64,000 nucleotides of DNA from NCBI GenBank assembly GCA_038373865.1, contig JAXGGA010004737.1, positions 21,041-85,040 on the forward strand, given 5' to 3'. The notes below the pieces were generated by a model. The model did not search any database. It was not told the DNA's origin and saw nothing but the letters and a program-made list of their open reading frames with translations. Below are positions 63,555 to 64,000 of this stretch, piece after piece. The translations under genes and the position numbers were made by a program. Every line of letters begins with the position of its first letter. Positions within the stretch are counted from its first letter, which is position 1. The DNA comes from Uloborus plumipes (taxonomy: Eukaryota; Arthropoda; Arachnida; Araneae; Uloboridae).

Positions 63555-64000
63555 CTATAGAGAGAGCAAAAAAATTAAAATGACTCATCAAAATTTCAAA
63601 CAAGCAAAATTTTTAATTGAAAATACCAAAACTAGGTTAGCCAATATAAAGCAGTAGGGCCTAAGCTAGGGCTAAGGCAGAAACATGCAATACACCACCA
63701 ACTTGTGTATTCCATCCAAGGACTGCAGTTTCATGCTTTTTAGCACTCGTCAGTAGGGATGCACCGATAAGCAAATTGGCCGATTACCGATTAATCGGCT
63801 GAGCCGATTAAGGATAAGGATGATTGTTTTTCTACTACCAATTTTACCATCACTGTTTTTTCTTTCTTATACAATTCCAATTTTTGAAATAGTAAGTAAT
63901 TTATTTCTGAAAGATTTTTTTTTCCATTTTCCTAATTTTCACAAAATAATTTCAATATTTCATCAATTTTCTTAGAACCAATTTTCATATTATTGTCAAT
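63555..64000 (-). other. KCC intron upstream of window exon 1; start of a hAT-like repeat
   Basis: CAGTAGGGATGCACCGATAA at 63751 followed by CCGATTA repeats looks like a hAT terminus whose other end lies outside. No further KCC exon seen. Confidence 0.45.

Overview
The window is animal nuclear DNA, probably from an arthropod. It is AT-rich, its coding sequence is split into short exons by long introns, and most of the bases are DNA transposons, many nested inside one another. Spider or another chelicerate is my inference, from the mix of a DD41D mariner, many hAT and TTAA-target elements, a decaying C2H2 zinc-finger array and retained U12-type introns. No single sequence proves the clade.

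Two conserved genes are cut by the window edges and point toward each other. At the left edge (+ strand, 3-2268) four exons encode the end of the C1 domain and most of the PH domain of an MRCK/CDC42BP kinase (Drosophila gek). Its remaining PH and CNH exons were not found in the window. On the - strand, nine exons (63554 down to 34008) encode the last 349 residues of a K-Cl cotransporter (SLC12A4-7/kazachoc family), ending in [13 protein letters not shown]. All exon phases join. Three of its eight introns, including two consecutive ones, carry U12-type (minor spliceosome) splice signals, one of them AT-AG.

From 17483 to 18778 there is an intact 15-finger C2H2 ORF. It is followed by frameshifted fingers that have been split by three transposon families, and by fading finger relics up to about 23900.

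The rest is mobile DNA. There is an apparently intact DD41D mariner (2482-3984). A 4.9-kb hAT with transposase remnants and nested insertions occupies 8995-13923. About ten further hAT elements have recognisable 8-bp target duplications. Five short families sit at TTAA. Two copies of a fully palindromic hAT-type MITE, one Helitron candidate, a 1.5-kb element with 41-bp perfect inverted repeats and a 7-bp duplication, and two copies of a 2-3.5-kb unclassified repeat were also found. Three families share an unusual plan: short GGGYCATTC-like ends or a GAATGAAAGG end, 4-bp target duplications in two of the three, and 3-6 internal copies of a 13-16-bp motif. I do not recognise this group.

The host genes have no evident functional link beyond being neighbours. 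The window mainly shows transposons filling introns while splice sites and reading frames stay intact.
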